From Caballeronia telluris (GTDB lineage Bacteria; Pseudomonadota; Gammaproteobacteria; Burkholderiales; Burkholderiaceae), in the NCBI RefSeq assembly GCF_001544495.1, contig NZ_FCNZ02000014.1, positions 124,001 to 188,000 on the forward strand: a DNA stretch of 64,000 bases. Reading direction: 5' to 3'. The first letter of the stretch is position 1. Each line of letters begins with the position of its first letter. Below, piece by piece: positions 8,485 to 16,758 of this stretch. The translations under genes were made by a program, and so were the position numbers. The notes beneath the pieces are model-generated. The model did no database searches, was not told where the DNA came from, and saw nothing but the letters and a program-made list of their open reading frames with translations.

Positions 8485-9501
8485 ATGCTACGTGAGCTGA
8501 TCGTCGAATACGGATTGCCGTTGGTTTTTGCCAACGTTCTCCTGGAGTCGTTGGGATTACCCCTTCCGGCCTTGCCCACCTTGGTTTTGACGGGTGCGAT
8601 CACCGCCGCCGCGAGCCTCGGTCAAGGCCCCGTTTCACCCTTTGCGTGGCTTCCTCAATTGCCCTTGATCGCCATCGTCGCGGTCGCGGTCGGGGCCGCG
8701 CTGATCGGCGACATCCTCTGGTTCTGGCTCGGCCAGCGCTATGGCTCGCGCGTGCTGCGCTTGCTCTGCAAGCTCTCGATGTCGCGCGATACCTGCGTCG
8801 CGCGCAGCCTCGACTTCTTCGGACGTTTCGGCGTGCGCGTCCTGACCGTGTCGAAGTTCATCCCCGGCCTTTCGACGCTCGCGATTCCCGTGGCGGGCGC
8901 GACGGGCGTCAGCTTCGTCACGTTCCTGTTCTACGATGCGATCGGCTGCGCGCTCTGGGCCGTGCTCGGCGTCGCGCTCGGGACGATGTTCGCCACCGCC
9001 GTCGATACGATCCTCGCGTGGCTCGACTGGCTCGGACGCGGCGCGATCGCGGTCGTCGGCGTGGCGCTCGCGGTCTATGTCGCCGCGCGCTGGTGGCGCC
9101 GCATGACGCTGATCCGGCGCCTGCGCATGACACGCATCGACATCGCCGAGCTGCGCGCGCTGCTCGAACGCGAGCCGCCGCCGGTAATCGTCGACGTGCG
9201 CCGCGAGATGGGACGCGCGGTCGATCCGTTCGTGATTCCCGGCGCGCTCACGCTGCGCGATGGCGACGTCGTGCCGCAACTCGCCGCGCTTGCGCGCAAC
9301 CGCAAGCTCGTGATGTATTGCGACTGTCCCAACGAGATCTCGGCGGCGTTAGCCAGCGAAGAACTGAAGGCGCATGGCTTCGCCGATGTCGCGCCGCTCG
9401 CGGGCGGTCTCGCAGCCTGGCGCGCGGCGGGCTATACGCTTGAGCCCTTGCTGATCGACGCCGCCGCGCGCGATGCGATGCAGCGCATGGCTTCGTCGTG
9501 A
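8485..9501 (+). CDS. DedA-family membrane protein fused to a rhodanese domain
   Basis: 338 residues. Residues about 1-210 are a DedA/VTT domain with several membrane helices and the conserved GDILWFWLGQRYG and FIPGLSTLAIPVAGATG motifs. DedA proteins are linked to lipid scrambling and membrane homeostasis. Residues about 225-325 are a cytoplasmic rhodanese-like domain (VIVDVRREM, GALTLRDGD, then the active loop YCDCPNEIS with a candidate catalytic Cys, and GGLAAWRAAGY). The fusion suggests sulfur transfer or sensing tethered to the membrane, but the substrate is unknown. ATG 8485 is used; its ribosome site is weak. mnmC follows 33 bases later. Confidence 0.88.
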   Translation: MLRELIVEYGLPLVFANVLLESLGLPLPALPTLVLTGAITAAASLGQGPVSPFAWLPQLPLIAIVAVAVGAALIGDILWFWLGQRYGSRVLRLLCKLSMSRDTCVARSLDFFGRFGVRVLTVSKFIPGLSTLAIPVAGATGVSFVTFLFYDAIGCALWAVLGVALGTMFATAVDTILAWLDWLGRGAIAVVGVALAVYVAARWWRRMTLIRRLRMTRIDIAELRALLEREPPPVIVDVRREMGRAVDPFVIPGALTLRDGDVVPQLAALARNRKLVMYCDCPNEISAALASEELKAHGFADVAPLAGGLAAWRAAGYTLEPLLIDAAARDAMQRMASS

Positions 9502-9534
9502 CGCCTTTCGTTGCGCGCCCTTCACACTGATTGA

Positions 9535-11325
9535 ATGACCGATACCTTCCTGCAAGCCCATGACTTGCCGCGCGCCTGGGCGCGACGGCGCACGTTCACC
9601 ATTGCCGATACGCAGTTCGGCGACGGCCGCGCTTTCCTCGCGGCATGGGCCGCATGGCGCGCCGATCCCGCGCGCTGCGAACGCCTGCATTTCGTCTCGG
9701 CCGGGTCGATCGCCACGCTCGACCGGGCACCTCCCGCGGATGTCGGACCGCTGACGACCCTGCTCGCGAACGCCTGGCCGATGCGCGTCGCCAACGTGCA
9801 TCGGCTGGAGTTCGAAGCGGGGCGCGTCGTACTGACGCTTATCGTTGGCGAAAACGCGGACGTGCTGAACAAGCTCTGGCTGCGCGCCGACGCCTTCAAT
9901 CTGCGCGCCGATCGCACCGTCGATCCAAGTGCGACCTGTAAGGCGTTGGCGCGCGTCGCCGCCGATCACGCGACGCTCGCCGCCGAAGCGCAGCCGACCT
10001 TGCAACGCGCGCTGGAAGCGGCCGGTTTCGTCTGCGATCCTGCGACGAAAGCGATTCTCACCGCCCGTTTCGCGCCGCGCTGGCGGGTGCGCCGTCACGA
10101 GCCGCCGCTGCCGGCCAGCATCGACGGGGACCGCCATGCCATCGTGATCGGCGCGGGTCTGGCCGGTTGCGCGGTGAGCGCGCGCCTCACCGCGCGCGGC
10201 TGGCGCGTGACGCTCGTCGACCGAAACGCTGACGTCGCCCGCGACGCATCCGGCAATCCGGCAGGCGTGTTCCATCCGATCGTCTGGCGAGACGACAGCA
10301 TCGCCGCGCGCCTCACGCGAGCGGCGTTTCTGTACGCGCTGCGCCACTGGACCGAACTCGAAGACGCGGGCCACGAACTCCGGCGCACGCGCGACGGTCT
10401 GCTCCAGATCGCCGATTCGCCCGACGACGCGCTCGCCATCGCCGATGCAATCGGGCGCTTCGGCTTGCCGCGGGATTACGCCGTCGCCGCGACAAGCGAG
10501 GACGCGTTGCGGATCGCGGGCGTCGAGGTCGCGCGCGGCGGCTGGTTCTTCCCGCGTGGCGGCGCCATTTCGCCGGCTTCGGTTTGCGCGGCGCAATGCG
10601 CGATCTCGGGCGAACGGCTCACGCGCCGCTTCGGCACGGAAGTCGCGCGCGTGGCGCATGACGGCCACGCGTGGCGCGCTTTCGATTCCGCCGGAGCGCT
10701 GATCGCGCAGGCGCCGATCGTGGTGCTGGCGAACGCCCACGATGCGAAGCGCCTCGCCGCGTTGCACGGCGATCCGACGCGCAGCGTGCGCGGCCAGCTG
10801 ACGATCCTCGACGACACGCCGCTCGACGCCTTGCGCGTGCCGGTGATCGGCGACGGCTACGCGCTGCCGCTCGCGCCGCATCGCACGCTGACGGGCGCGA
10901 CTTACGACATCGACAGCACCGACCGCGAAATCCGCGCGGCGGGCCATCGGGAGAATCTCGAGCGTATCGCGCGGATGCTGCCGGCATCGAAGTTCGACGC
11001 CACGCAACCGTTCGAAGGACGCGTCGCGTTTCGCTGCGTGACAAGCGACCGCATGCCGATGATCGGCCAGCTTGCCGACGAAATCGCCGCACGCGCGGAT
11101 GCAAAGCGTTTGTCTGGCGCATGGCCGCTCGATCTGCCGCGAGCGGCGGGTCTTTATGGCGCGTTTGCGTTCGGCTCGCGCGGGCTCGTATGGTCGGCGC
11201 TTGCTGCGGAACTGATCGCCTCGCAGATCGAAGGCGAGCCGTGGCCGATCGAACGCGAACTGGCCGAAGCGCTCGATCCCGCGCGTTTTCTCTTGCGCGC
11301 GTTGCGTCACGGCGATTTCACGTAA
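9535..11325 (+). CDS. mnmC: MnmC with degenerate methyltransferase half
   Basis: 596 residues; typical bifunctional MnmC is about 650-670. The FAD-dependent oxidoreductase half (from about residue 195: AIVIGAGLAGCAVSARL, DASGNPAGVFHPI, FRCVTSDRMPMIGQ, FAFGSRGLVWSA) is intact. It converts cmnm5U34 to nm5U34 in tRNA. The N-terminal half is recognisable from AAWRADPARCERLHFVS and HRLEFEAGRVVLTL. However, the SAM loop expected as ETGFGxGxNFL reads DTQFGDGRAFL, the EKHP motif is AGSI, and the YLDGFAPxKNP motif is lost (AFNLRADRTVDPSA). About 60 residues are missing overall. The methyltransferase step to mnm5U is therefore probably absent. The ATG follows the DedA gene closely. Confidence 0.88.
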   Translation: MTDTFLQAHDLPRAWARRRTFTIADTQFGDGRAFLAAWAAWRADPARCERLHFVSAGSIATLDRAPPADVGPLTTLLANAWPMRVANVHRLEFEAGRVVLTLIVGENADVLNKLWLRADAFNLRADRTVDPSATCKALARVAADHATLAAEAQPTLQRALEAAGFVCDPATKAILTARFAPRWRVRRHEPPLPASIDGDRHAIVIGAGLAGCAVSARLTARGWRVTLVDRNADVARDASGNPAGVFHPIVWRDDSIAARLTRAAFLYALRHWTELEDAGHELRRTRDGLLQIADSPDDALAIADAIGRFGLPRDYAVAATSEDALRIAGVEVARGGWFFPRGGAISPASVCAAQCAISGERLTRRFGTEVARVAHDGHAWRAFDSAGALIAQAPIVVLANAHDAKRLAALHGDPTRSVRGQLTILDDTPLDALRVPVIGDGYALPLAPHRTLTGATYDIDSTDREIRAAGHRENLERIARMLPASKFDATQPFEGRVAFRCVTSDRMPMIGQLADEIAARADAKRLSGAWPLDLPRAAGLYGAFAFGSRGLVWSALAAELIASQIEGEPWPIERELAEALDPARFLLRALRHGDFT

Positions 11326-11348
11326 GCGTGCGGAGCTGGGACGCGGAG

Positions 11349-11372
11349 TTATCCACGAGGACCTGTGGATAA
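11349..11372. promoter_or_regulatory. Pair of inverted DnaA boxes
   Basis: TTATCCACG (11349-11357, one base from consensus) and TGTGGATAA (11364-11372, exact TTATCCACA on the minus strand), separated by six bases, just after mnmC. They lie 170 bases upstream of the origin-like module at 11532-11621. Confidence 0.7.
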
Positions 11373-11531
11373 CCGCGCGAGGAAGAATCGAAAGCGCTGT
11401 GAACGGCTTGTGGGTGTAAACGGGACAACTCGCGCGCGGCGCGCCGCGCGACAAAGTTGTTCGGAGTTACGGAGCGTCGGCTCACACCTTCACGATCCGC
11501 TTTTTCTTTCTTCAAGCCATTGATCGGTCGC

Positions 11532-11621
11532 GGTAAACCTGGGTTATCCACAGAAACGGTGCAGCCTTGTTAACTACTACTACGTATACATACGGGAAAC
11601 AGGTAAACCTCTAAAGCGAGG
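11532..11621 (+). promoter_or_regulatory. Origin-like module, copy 1 (DnaA box plus CTA triplets)
   Basis: In order on the plus strand: GGTAAACCT (11532-11540), exact DnaA box TTATCCACA (11544-11552), a GC-rich spacer, TTGTTAA, then CTACTACTA (11574-11582), GTATACATACGG, a second GGTAAACCT (11602-11610) and CTAAAGCGAG. A DnaA box, GC-rich spacer and CTA triplets (3'-GAT-5' on the other strand) is the layout of the DnaA-trio unwinding element known from bacterial origins. A diverged inverted copy is at 14615-14693. I infer a replication-origin role; no cluster of AT-rich 13-mers is obvious. Confidence 0.55.
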
Positions 11622-12153
11622 GTCATCGGCAGAGGCAAACCGGCCGTTCGCCGCGGCGTGCGGTCTTTTTTTCCTGTCTCGCACGCAGGAAGCGGTCCGT
11701 TTTACCTCATTGAATCAATCACCTGGCAGCGCACTGTCATGCGTTTCCACCTATGGCACAATCGCCCTTCTTCCTGCGGCACCGTTCGCGCGGTGTTCGC
11801 CTTCAACGGAACGATGGTCGTGCGGTCAGAATCTGATCACCCATGCCGACGCCATCGTTTACTGTGTCCGGCCATGCATTCCGAGCCGGGACCGTGCGTG
11901 GCCGCCGTCGTGTCGACGAAGGGCGCCTCGGGTCTCGCCGCGCGGCCGACGCACGCCCTGATCAATGCACGGCCTGTCCGTGACGCCGTGTTCGGTTCGA
12001 ATTTCGTTTCGCCTGAGTGAACCAACGCTCTGAACCAACGCTCGATAGGCCGGACGAGTCGGTTTGTTCGCGGGCGTTTCGCCGTACACGCGCAAGTCAC
12101 GAGAAAGCGCACGTGCTCCATCTGCTGGAAGCTGTGAAGGAGAAGCCAACACG
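11622..12153. other. Intergenic region without a recognised gene
   Basis: About 530 bases between the origin-like module and the antiporter. An open frame at 11658-12020 has no ribosome site and no recognisable protein content, so it is left out. A good ribosome site (AAGGAG) for the antiporter lies near 12137. I see no terminator and no clear promoter. Confidence 0.4.
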
Positions 12154-13356
12154 ATGAATTCGGCATTTTCGTTTCTACCCGCCTGGCCGCTGGTGCCCGA
12201 CGCCATCTTCTGGGCCGGCATCGCGCTCGTCGCAGCCGGCCTGTGCGGCGAGCTGCTGTGGCGCGCCTGGCGCCTGCCGCGCATCACCGGCTACGCGGTG
12301 ATCGGACTGATCGCGGGCAACGCGGGATTCAGCGTGATCGACGTGAGCGCGGCCGGCTTGTCGCGCCCGCTCCTCGACGTCGCGCTCGGCCTGTTGCTCT
12401 TCGAACTCGGCAGCCGGCTCGACCTGCGCTGGATTCGCCGCAATCCGTACCTGATCCTGTCGAGCATCGCCGAATCCACGCTGACGTTCGGTTTCGTCCT
12501 CATCGCGCTGATGCTCTGCAACGTTCCGACGATGCAGTCCGTCGTGATCGCGGCCATCGCGATGGCGACCTCGCCCGCGATGGTGATCCAGCTGAAGACC
12601 GAACTGCGCGCCGAAGGACAGGTGACACAGCGTCTCCTTACACTGACCGCGCTCAACAGCATGTATGCGGTCGTGGTGGAAAAGCTCGCCGCAGGCGTGC
12701 TGCATCAGGAGATCTACGGCAACACGTTCGCGACCATCGTGCAGCCGCTCTATCTGCTGATCGGCTCGCTCGTGCTCGCGTTCGTGCTCGCGCGCGCCTG
12801 CAATCTGCTGTACCGGCGCCTGAACGTGAGCGACGAACATTCGTTCGTCGCCTTGTTCGGGCTCGTGTTGCTCGCGATCGCGGTGGCGCATCTCTTCAAG
12901 CTCTCGACGATTCTCTCGCTGCTCGCCGCCGGCATCATCGTGAAGAACGCCGACGAGCGTCCGCAGCTCTGGCCCGCGCATTTCGGCTCGGCCGGCTGGC
13001 TTCTCACCGTGATCCTGTTCGCGCTGACGCTGACCGCGTTCGAATGGGGCGATATCGTGCTCGGCGGCGTCGCGGCGCTCTCGCTGATCGCCGCGCGTTT
13101 CGTCGGGAAGCTGGCGGGCGTGCTGATCTTCGCGAAGCCGAGCGGCCTGAACTGGAAGCAGGGCGCGGCGCTCGGCGTGTCGCTCACGCCGATGTCCGCG
13201 CTCGCGTATCTGCTCGTCGACGACATGTACGTGCTTTATCCCGACTATGACCCGAAGCTGCGCGCGATCGTGCTGTGCTCGATCGTCGTGCTGCAGGTGG
13301 TGGCGCCGTTCGTGGTCTACCGGAGCCTGTCGGCCGTCGGCGAGCGGCGCGAATGA
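12154..13356 (+). CDS. Cation:proton antiporter, Kef/CPA2-like membrane protein
   Basis: 400 residues, hydrophobic throughout with about 11-12 predicted helices. It shows the family pattern of monovalent cation/proton antiporters: GYAVIGLIAGNAGFSV near residue 45, LLDVALGLLLFELGSRLDL near 80, and MATSPAMVIQLKTEL near 140. There is no TrkA-N or other cytoplasmic regulatory domain, so it is shorter than KefB/KefC. The ion is not deducible. The ATG at 12154 has AAGGAG upstream; the frame stays open further left but that stretch is basic and not protein-like. The gene sits between the two inverted origin-like modules together with the ybdK-type gene. Confidence 0.82.
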   Translation: MNSAFSFLPAWPLVPDAIFWAGIALVAAGLCGELLWRAWRLPRITGYAVIGLIAGNAGFSVIDVSAAGLSRPLLDVALGLLLFELGSRLDLRWIRRNPYLILSSIAESTLTFGFVLIALMLCNVPTMQSVVIAAIAMATSPAMVIQLKTELRAEGQVTQRLLTLTALNSMYAVVVEKLAAGVLHQEIYGNTFATIVQPLYLLIGSLVLAFVLARACNLLYRRLNVSDEHSFVALFGLVLLAIAVAHLFKLSTILSLLAAGIIVKNADERPQLWPAHFGSAGWLLTVILFALTLTAFEWGDIVLGGVAALSLIAARFVGKLAGVLIFAKPSGLNWKQGAALGVSLTPMSALAYLLVDDMYVLYPDYDPKLRAIVLCSIVVLQVVAPFVVYRSLSAVGERRE

Positions 13357-13400
13357 AACAGATGCAGTCATTGAAAAGCATTGCTTAACCAAGAGGCGTC

Positions 13401-14516
13401 ATGTCACTCGAACCTTTCATCAACTCTGAACCGTTCACGTTCGGCGTCGAGCTGGAAATCCAGGTCGTCAATACGCACGACTACGACCTGACCAAAGCGG
13501 CTTCCGACCTGATGCGTCTCATCAAGGACGAAAAGATCCCGGGCAACATCACGCCCGAGATCACGGAAAGCATGATCGAGCTGTCGACGGGCATCTGCAC
13601 GACGCACGAGCAGGCGGTCGCCGACCTGCGCAAGATCCGCAATACGCTCGTCGCCGCGGCCGACCATCTGAACGTCGGCCTGTGCGGCGGCGGCACGCAC
13701 GCGTTCCAGCAATGGAGCGAGCGGCAGATCTTCGATACCCCGCGTTTCCAGTACATCTCGGAGCTTTACGGCTATCTGGCGAAGCAGTTCACGGTGTTCG
13801 GCCAGCACGTTCACATCGGCTGCCCGGACCCGAACAGCGCGCTCTTCCTGCTTCATTCGATGTCGCGTTTCATTCCGCATTTCATCGCGCTGTCGGCTTC
13901 GTCGCCGTACATCCAGGGCGTCGATACCGGTTTTCACTCGGCGCGCCTGAATTCCGTGTTCGCGTTTCCGCTGTCGGGCCGCGCGCCGTTCGCGCTCACC
14001 TGGGACAGCTTCGAGGAATACTTCTCGAAGATGGTGAGCACGGGCGTCGTCAACAGCATGAAGGACTTCTACTGGGACATCCGGCCGAAGCCCGGCTTCG
14101 GCACGATCGAAGTGCGGGTGATGGACACGCCGCTGTCGGTCGACCGGGCGGCCGCGATCGCGTGCTACATCCAGACGCTTTCCCGCTACCTGCTGCTCGA
14201 CAAGCCGCTCACGCTCAAGGAAGACGATTACCTCGTCTACACCTTCAACCGCTTCGAGGCGTGCCGCTTCGGACTGGAAGGCGTCTCTGTCAACCCGCAG
14301 ACGGGCGAGCGCCGCACCATCGCGGAAGACATCCTGGAGACGCTGGACGTCCTCGCGCCGCACGCCGAAGCGCTCGGTTCGACCGAAGCGCTGAAGATGG
14401 TCGGCGACATCGCGCGCGGCAACAACAACGACGCGACGTGGCTGCGCGGCGTGTTCGACAAGGAAAAGTCGCTGCACGAAGCAGTGCGCCAGCAGTGCCT
14501 TCAGTGGCGGCAGTAA
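13401..14516 (+). CDS. ybdK: YbdK-family carboxylate-amine ligase (GCS2-type)
   Basis: 371 residues. Members of this family (glutamate-cysteine ligase type 2 fold) make a weak gamma-glutamylcysteine or similar amide bond using ATP. Matches include [13 protein letters not shown] at the N-terminus, [39 protein letters not shown] and [12 protein letters not shown]. The true substrate in this organism is unknown. The ATG at 13401 follows AAGAGG. The gene is 44 bases behind the antiporter, so the two may be co-transcribed, and is followed by a strong terminator. Hand counts of sample lines show C above G on its coding strand, unlike the MarR gene on the other side of the next gap. Confidence 0.9.
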   Translation: MSLEPFINSEPFTFGVELEIQVVNTHDYDLTKAASDLMRLIKDEKIPGNITPEITESMIELSTGICTTHEQAVADLRKIRNTLVAAADHLNVGLCGGGTHAFQQWSERQIFDTPRFQYISELYGYLAKQFTVFGQHVHIGCPDPNSALFLLHSMSRFIPHFIALSASSPYIQGVDTGFHSARLNSVFAFPLSGRAPFALTWDSFEEYFSKMVSTGVVNSMKDFYWDIRPKPGFGTIEVRVMDTPLSVDRAAAIACYIQTLSRYLLLDKPLTLKEDDYLVYTFNRFEACRFGLEGVSVNPQTGERRTIAEDILETLDVLAPHAEALGSTEALKMVGDIARGNNNDATWLRGVFDKEKSLHEAVRQQCLQWRQ

Positions 14517-14548
14517 CGTCGTCGACGCGATGTGGCGTCGGCAGATCA

Positions 14549-14572
14549 ACCCGCTTTCGAGCGGGTTTTTTT
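14549..14572 (+). terminator. Terminator after the ybdK-type gene
   Basis: ACCCGCT, loop TTCG, AGCGGGT, then seven T. It is the only clear terminator between 12 and 15 kb and insulates the next intergenic region from rightward transcription. Confidence 0.88.
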
Positions 14573-14614
14573 ACGAATTCTTGCAGCCGGGGACCGGATA
14601 CCTTCGCCGATGGA

Positions 14615-14693
14615 ACGCCTCTAAGGTTTACATCCAATAGGCCGTATACATACGTAATAGTAGTTAACAAGCATCGGCATTTTCTGTGGACAA
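14615..14693 (-). promoter_or_regulatory. Origin-like module, copy 2 (inverted)
   Basis: Read on the minus strand from 14693: near-consensus DnaA box TTGTCCACA (14685-14693), GC-containing spacer, TTGTTAA (14664-14670), CTACTATTA (14655-14663), CGTATGTATACGG, then GTAAACCT (14624-14631) and AGAGGCG. It matches copy 1 at 11544-11621 element by element in the opposite orientation, with the most conserved part TTGTTAACTACTAnTACGTA. The two copies therefore face each other across the antiporter and ybdK-type genes. Confidence 0.55.
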
Positions 14694-14853
14694 CGGGAAA
14701 AAGCCTTGTAAAGTCAAAGTGGTAGCGCGGGGAAAAGTACGGGGCCCGGTGCGCGTTGCGAGGGGGATTCGTGGATATCCCGGGAGCGCGCCGCGGCGGA
14801 CGACGGGTTATCAAGAATCCGCGCACATCGGAACAGAACGGTTTTCCCACGGG

Positions 14854-14862
14854 TTATCCACA
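14854..14862 (+). promoter_or_regulatory. DnaA box upstream of the MarR gene
   Basis: Exact TTATCCACA, 160 bases to the right of inverted module copy 2. This mirrors the outer DnaA box pair to the left of copy 1. A poorer match (TTATCAAGA) lies near 14807. In the rest of the gap (14863-15176) I see no gene and no firm promoter for the MarR gene. Confidence 0.7.
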
Positions 14863-15176
14863 GTGTTGCGTGAATAAGTAAGGTGTACGTTTGTTCCGTG
14901 TCGCTTAGAATGTCGACTTTGCAGGCTGCGGTACGGGCCAGCGAAAAGACCAAAGCGCCAGCAAGAACACGATAAGGCGCGAAAGAGAGTTGCAACGTCC
15001 CATTGGGCAGTACGAAGTTGGTTCGGTACGCCGGAATTTTGAGACGGTGGGACCGTTGGCCGGAAACGGCCGGCGGCGAAGCCAGCGGCCGTTCGCCGGG
15101 CGAGCATGCATGACGCCCGCGAATCGGTCGCGGAGCCCGCTGTCAAAACACATAAGCGGAACAAGAAGCGAAGACT

Positions 15177-15821
15177 ATGAGCGAAGGCGTTTACGGAGAG
15201 CAGGCCACGGGGCGGGTGACCCACGGTCTGCTGCGGCTGAGCACGGCGATGCGCAGCCAGGCATGGGAATGGGCGGAAGGCGCGGGGCTGACGCCGACCC
15301 AGGGTGAAATTCTCGTGCTGCTGATGCAGCGCAAGGGGCCGATGCGGCTTGGCGAGATCGCACGCGAAACCGCGCTCACCGCGGCGACCACGAGCGATGC
15401 GGTGAGCACGCTGGAAGGCAAGGGCCTGGTCGAAAAGCGTCGCGCGATCGACGATGGCCGCGCCCTCGCGGTCCGTCTGACGGCACGCGGACGCACGGCG
15501 GCCAAGCGCGCGCTGCAATGGCCGGATTTCCTCGCGAAGGCGGTCGGCACGCTGCGCGACGACGAACAGGCCGCGTTCTACCGGACGCTGCTCAAGACGA
15601 TCCGTCAGCTGGAAACGCAGGAGCAGATTCCGGCGCACCGCATGTGCCTGTCCTGTTCGCACTTCGAGGCGAGCAAGAATCCGAAGAAGACGCCGCATCG
15701 CTGCGCGCTTCTGCAGATTTCGATGGCCGATACCGACCTGCGTCTGGATTGTTCGGTATACGAAGAAGCGGACATCGCCACGCAGAAGAAGAGCTGGAAG
15801 ATTTTCGCCCAGATCGCGTAA
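15177..15821 (+). CDS. MarR-family regulator with a four-cysteine C-terminal extension
   Basis: 214 residues, longer than the usual 140-160. Residues about 15-145 form the MarR winged-helix domain (LTPTQGEILVLLMQRKGPMR, then LTAATTSDAVSTLEGKGLVEK with the recognition helix and DDGRALAVRLT in the wing). The extension carries Cys157-x2-Cys160, Cys176 and Cys192 (MCLSCSHFEA, HRCALLQ, LRLDCSVYEE). Four spaced cysteines suggest a bound metal or Fe-S cluster or a redox switch; this is inference. The ATG at 15177 follows a poor ribosome site (AGCGAAGAC). It stands alone, with the amidotransferase gene starting 180 bases later. Target genes are unknown. Confidence 0.87.
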   Translation: MSEGVYGEQATGRVTHGLLRLSTAMRSQAWEWAEGAGLTPTQGEILVLLMQRKGPMRLGEIARETALTAATTSDAVSTLEGKGLVEKRRAIDDGRALAVRLTARGRTAAKRALQWPDFLAKAVGTLRDDEQAAFYRTLLKTIRQLETQEQIPAHRMCLSCSHFEASKNPKKTPHRCALLQISMADTDLRLDCSVYEEADIATQKKSWKIFAQIA

Positions 15822-16001
15822 AACCTGGCGGGAACGTTGTCCGTTCCCGTCCGCTCTTGTCCGTCCGGCAGGCATGTGTGCTTGCTGCGAGTCGGTTAGA
15901 CTGTGCCGGTCGCGCCCCATTGATGGGCCGCGGCCGGTTGTGCATTCGCGAACCCGACTTGCAGACTCGACCCGCCGCCCCCAAGCCACGGAATCCTGCC
16001 G

Positions 16002-16727
16002 ATGAAACATGAAGTCCTGGCGATTCGCCACGTCTATTTCGAAGATCTGGGCAATCTCGAACTGGTACTGGGCGATCGCGGTCATTTCGTGCGTTATCTC
16101 GACGTCGGCCGTGGCCGCATCGATGCCCCGAATCCGCTCGATCCGTCGCTGATGGTCGTGCTCGGCGGCCCGATCGGCGCGTATGACGACGCGAGCTATC
16201 CACACCTCGCGCCACTGCTCGCGATGCTCGAAAAGCGCCTCTCGGCGGGGCTGCCGACGCTCGGCATCTGTCTCGGCTCGCAGCTGATCGCGCGCGCGCT
16301 CGGCGCGAAGGTTTATCCCGCGGAGCAGAAGGAGCTCGGCTGGCAACCGCTCACGCTGACCGAAGCCGGACGCGCTTCGCCGCTTCGGCATCTGGAAGCG
16401 GAAGGCGTCGCGACGCCGGTCTTCCACTGGCACGGCGACACCTTCGATCTCCCCGAGGGCGCCACACATCTGGCATCGACGCCCGCGTGCCGGAATCAGG
16501 CGTTCACGTGGGGAGAGCATGTGCTCGCGTTGCAGTGCCACCCGGAAGTGCTCGCAAACCGCTTCGAAAACTGGCTGGTGGCGTATCCCGGCGACATCGC
16601 GCAAAGCGGGACGAGCGCGCCGCGTCTGCGGGAGGACACCGCGCGCTTCGGCCCGGGCCTCGAACGCGCCGCGCGCGCGATGTTCGGCGAATGGCTCGAC
16701 CAGTTCGATTTCACCCGCCAGCGTTAG
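16002..16727 (+). CDS. Class I glutamine amidotransferase-like protein (GuaA N-domain type)
   Basis: 241 residues. It has the catalytic triad of a class I amidotransferase: nucleophile Cys in GICLGSQLIARALGA at about residue 90, and His-Glu in ALQCHPEV at about 180. VVLGGPIGAYDD precedes them. There is no synthetase domain, so it is a stand-alone amidotransferase or gamma-glutamyl hydrolase like those often annotated as GMP-synthase-like. The natural substrate is unknown. The ATG at 16002 is preceded by CCTGCCG with a weak ribosome site. The MOSC gene follows after 31 bases, so they are probably co-transcribed. Confidence 0.88.
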   Translation: MKHEVLAIRHVYFEDLGNLELVLGDRGHFVRYLDVGRGRIDAPNPLDPSLMVVLGGPIGAYDDASYPHLAPLLAMLEKRLSAGLPTLGICLGSQLIARALGAKVYPAEQKELGWQPLTLTEAGRASPLRHLEAEGVATPVFHWHGDTFDLPEGATHLASTPACRNQAFTWGEHVLALQCHPEVLANRFENWLVAYPGDIAQSGTSAPRLREDTARFGPGLERAARAMFGEWLDQFDFTRQR

Positions 16728-16758
16728 GCCAACCGCAGTCTTCGTCTTAAGCAAGTTC

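Noticed and set aside
11658..12020. Open frame of 120 codons in the gap before the antiporter
   Set aside because: No ribosome site, odd composition and no family resemblance.
14803..14811. DnaA box TTATCAAGA
   Set aside because: Too many differences from TTATNCACA.
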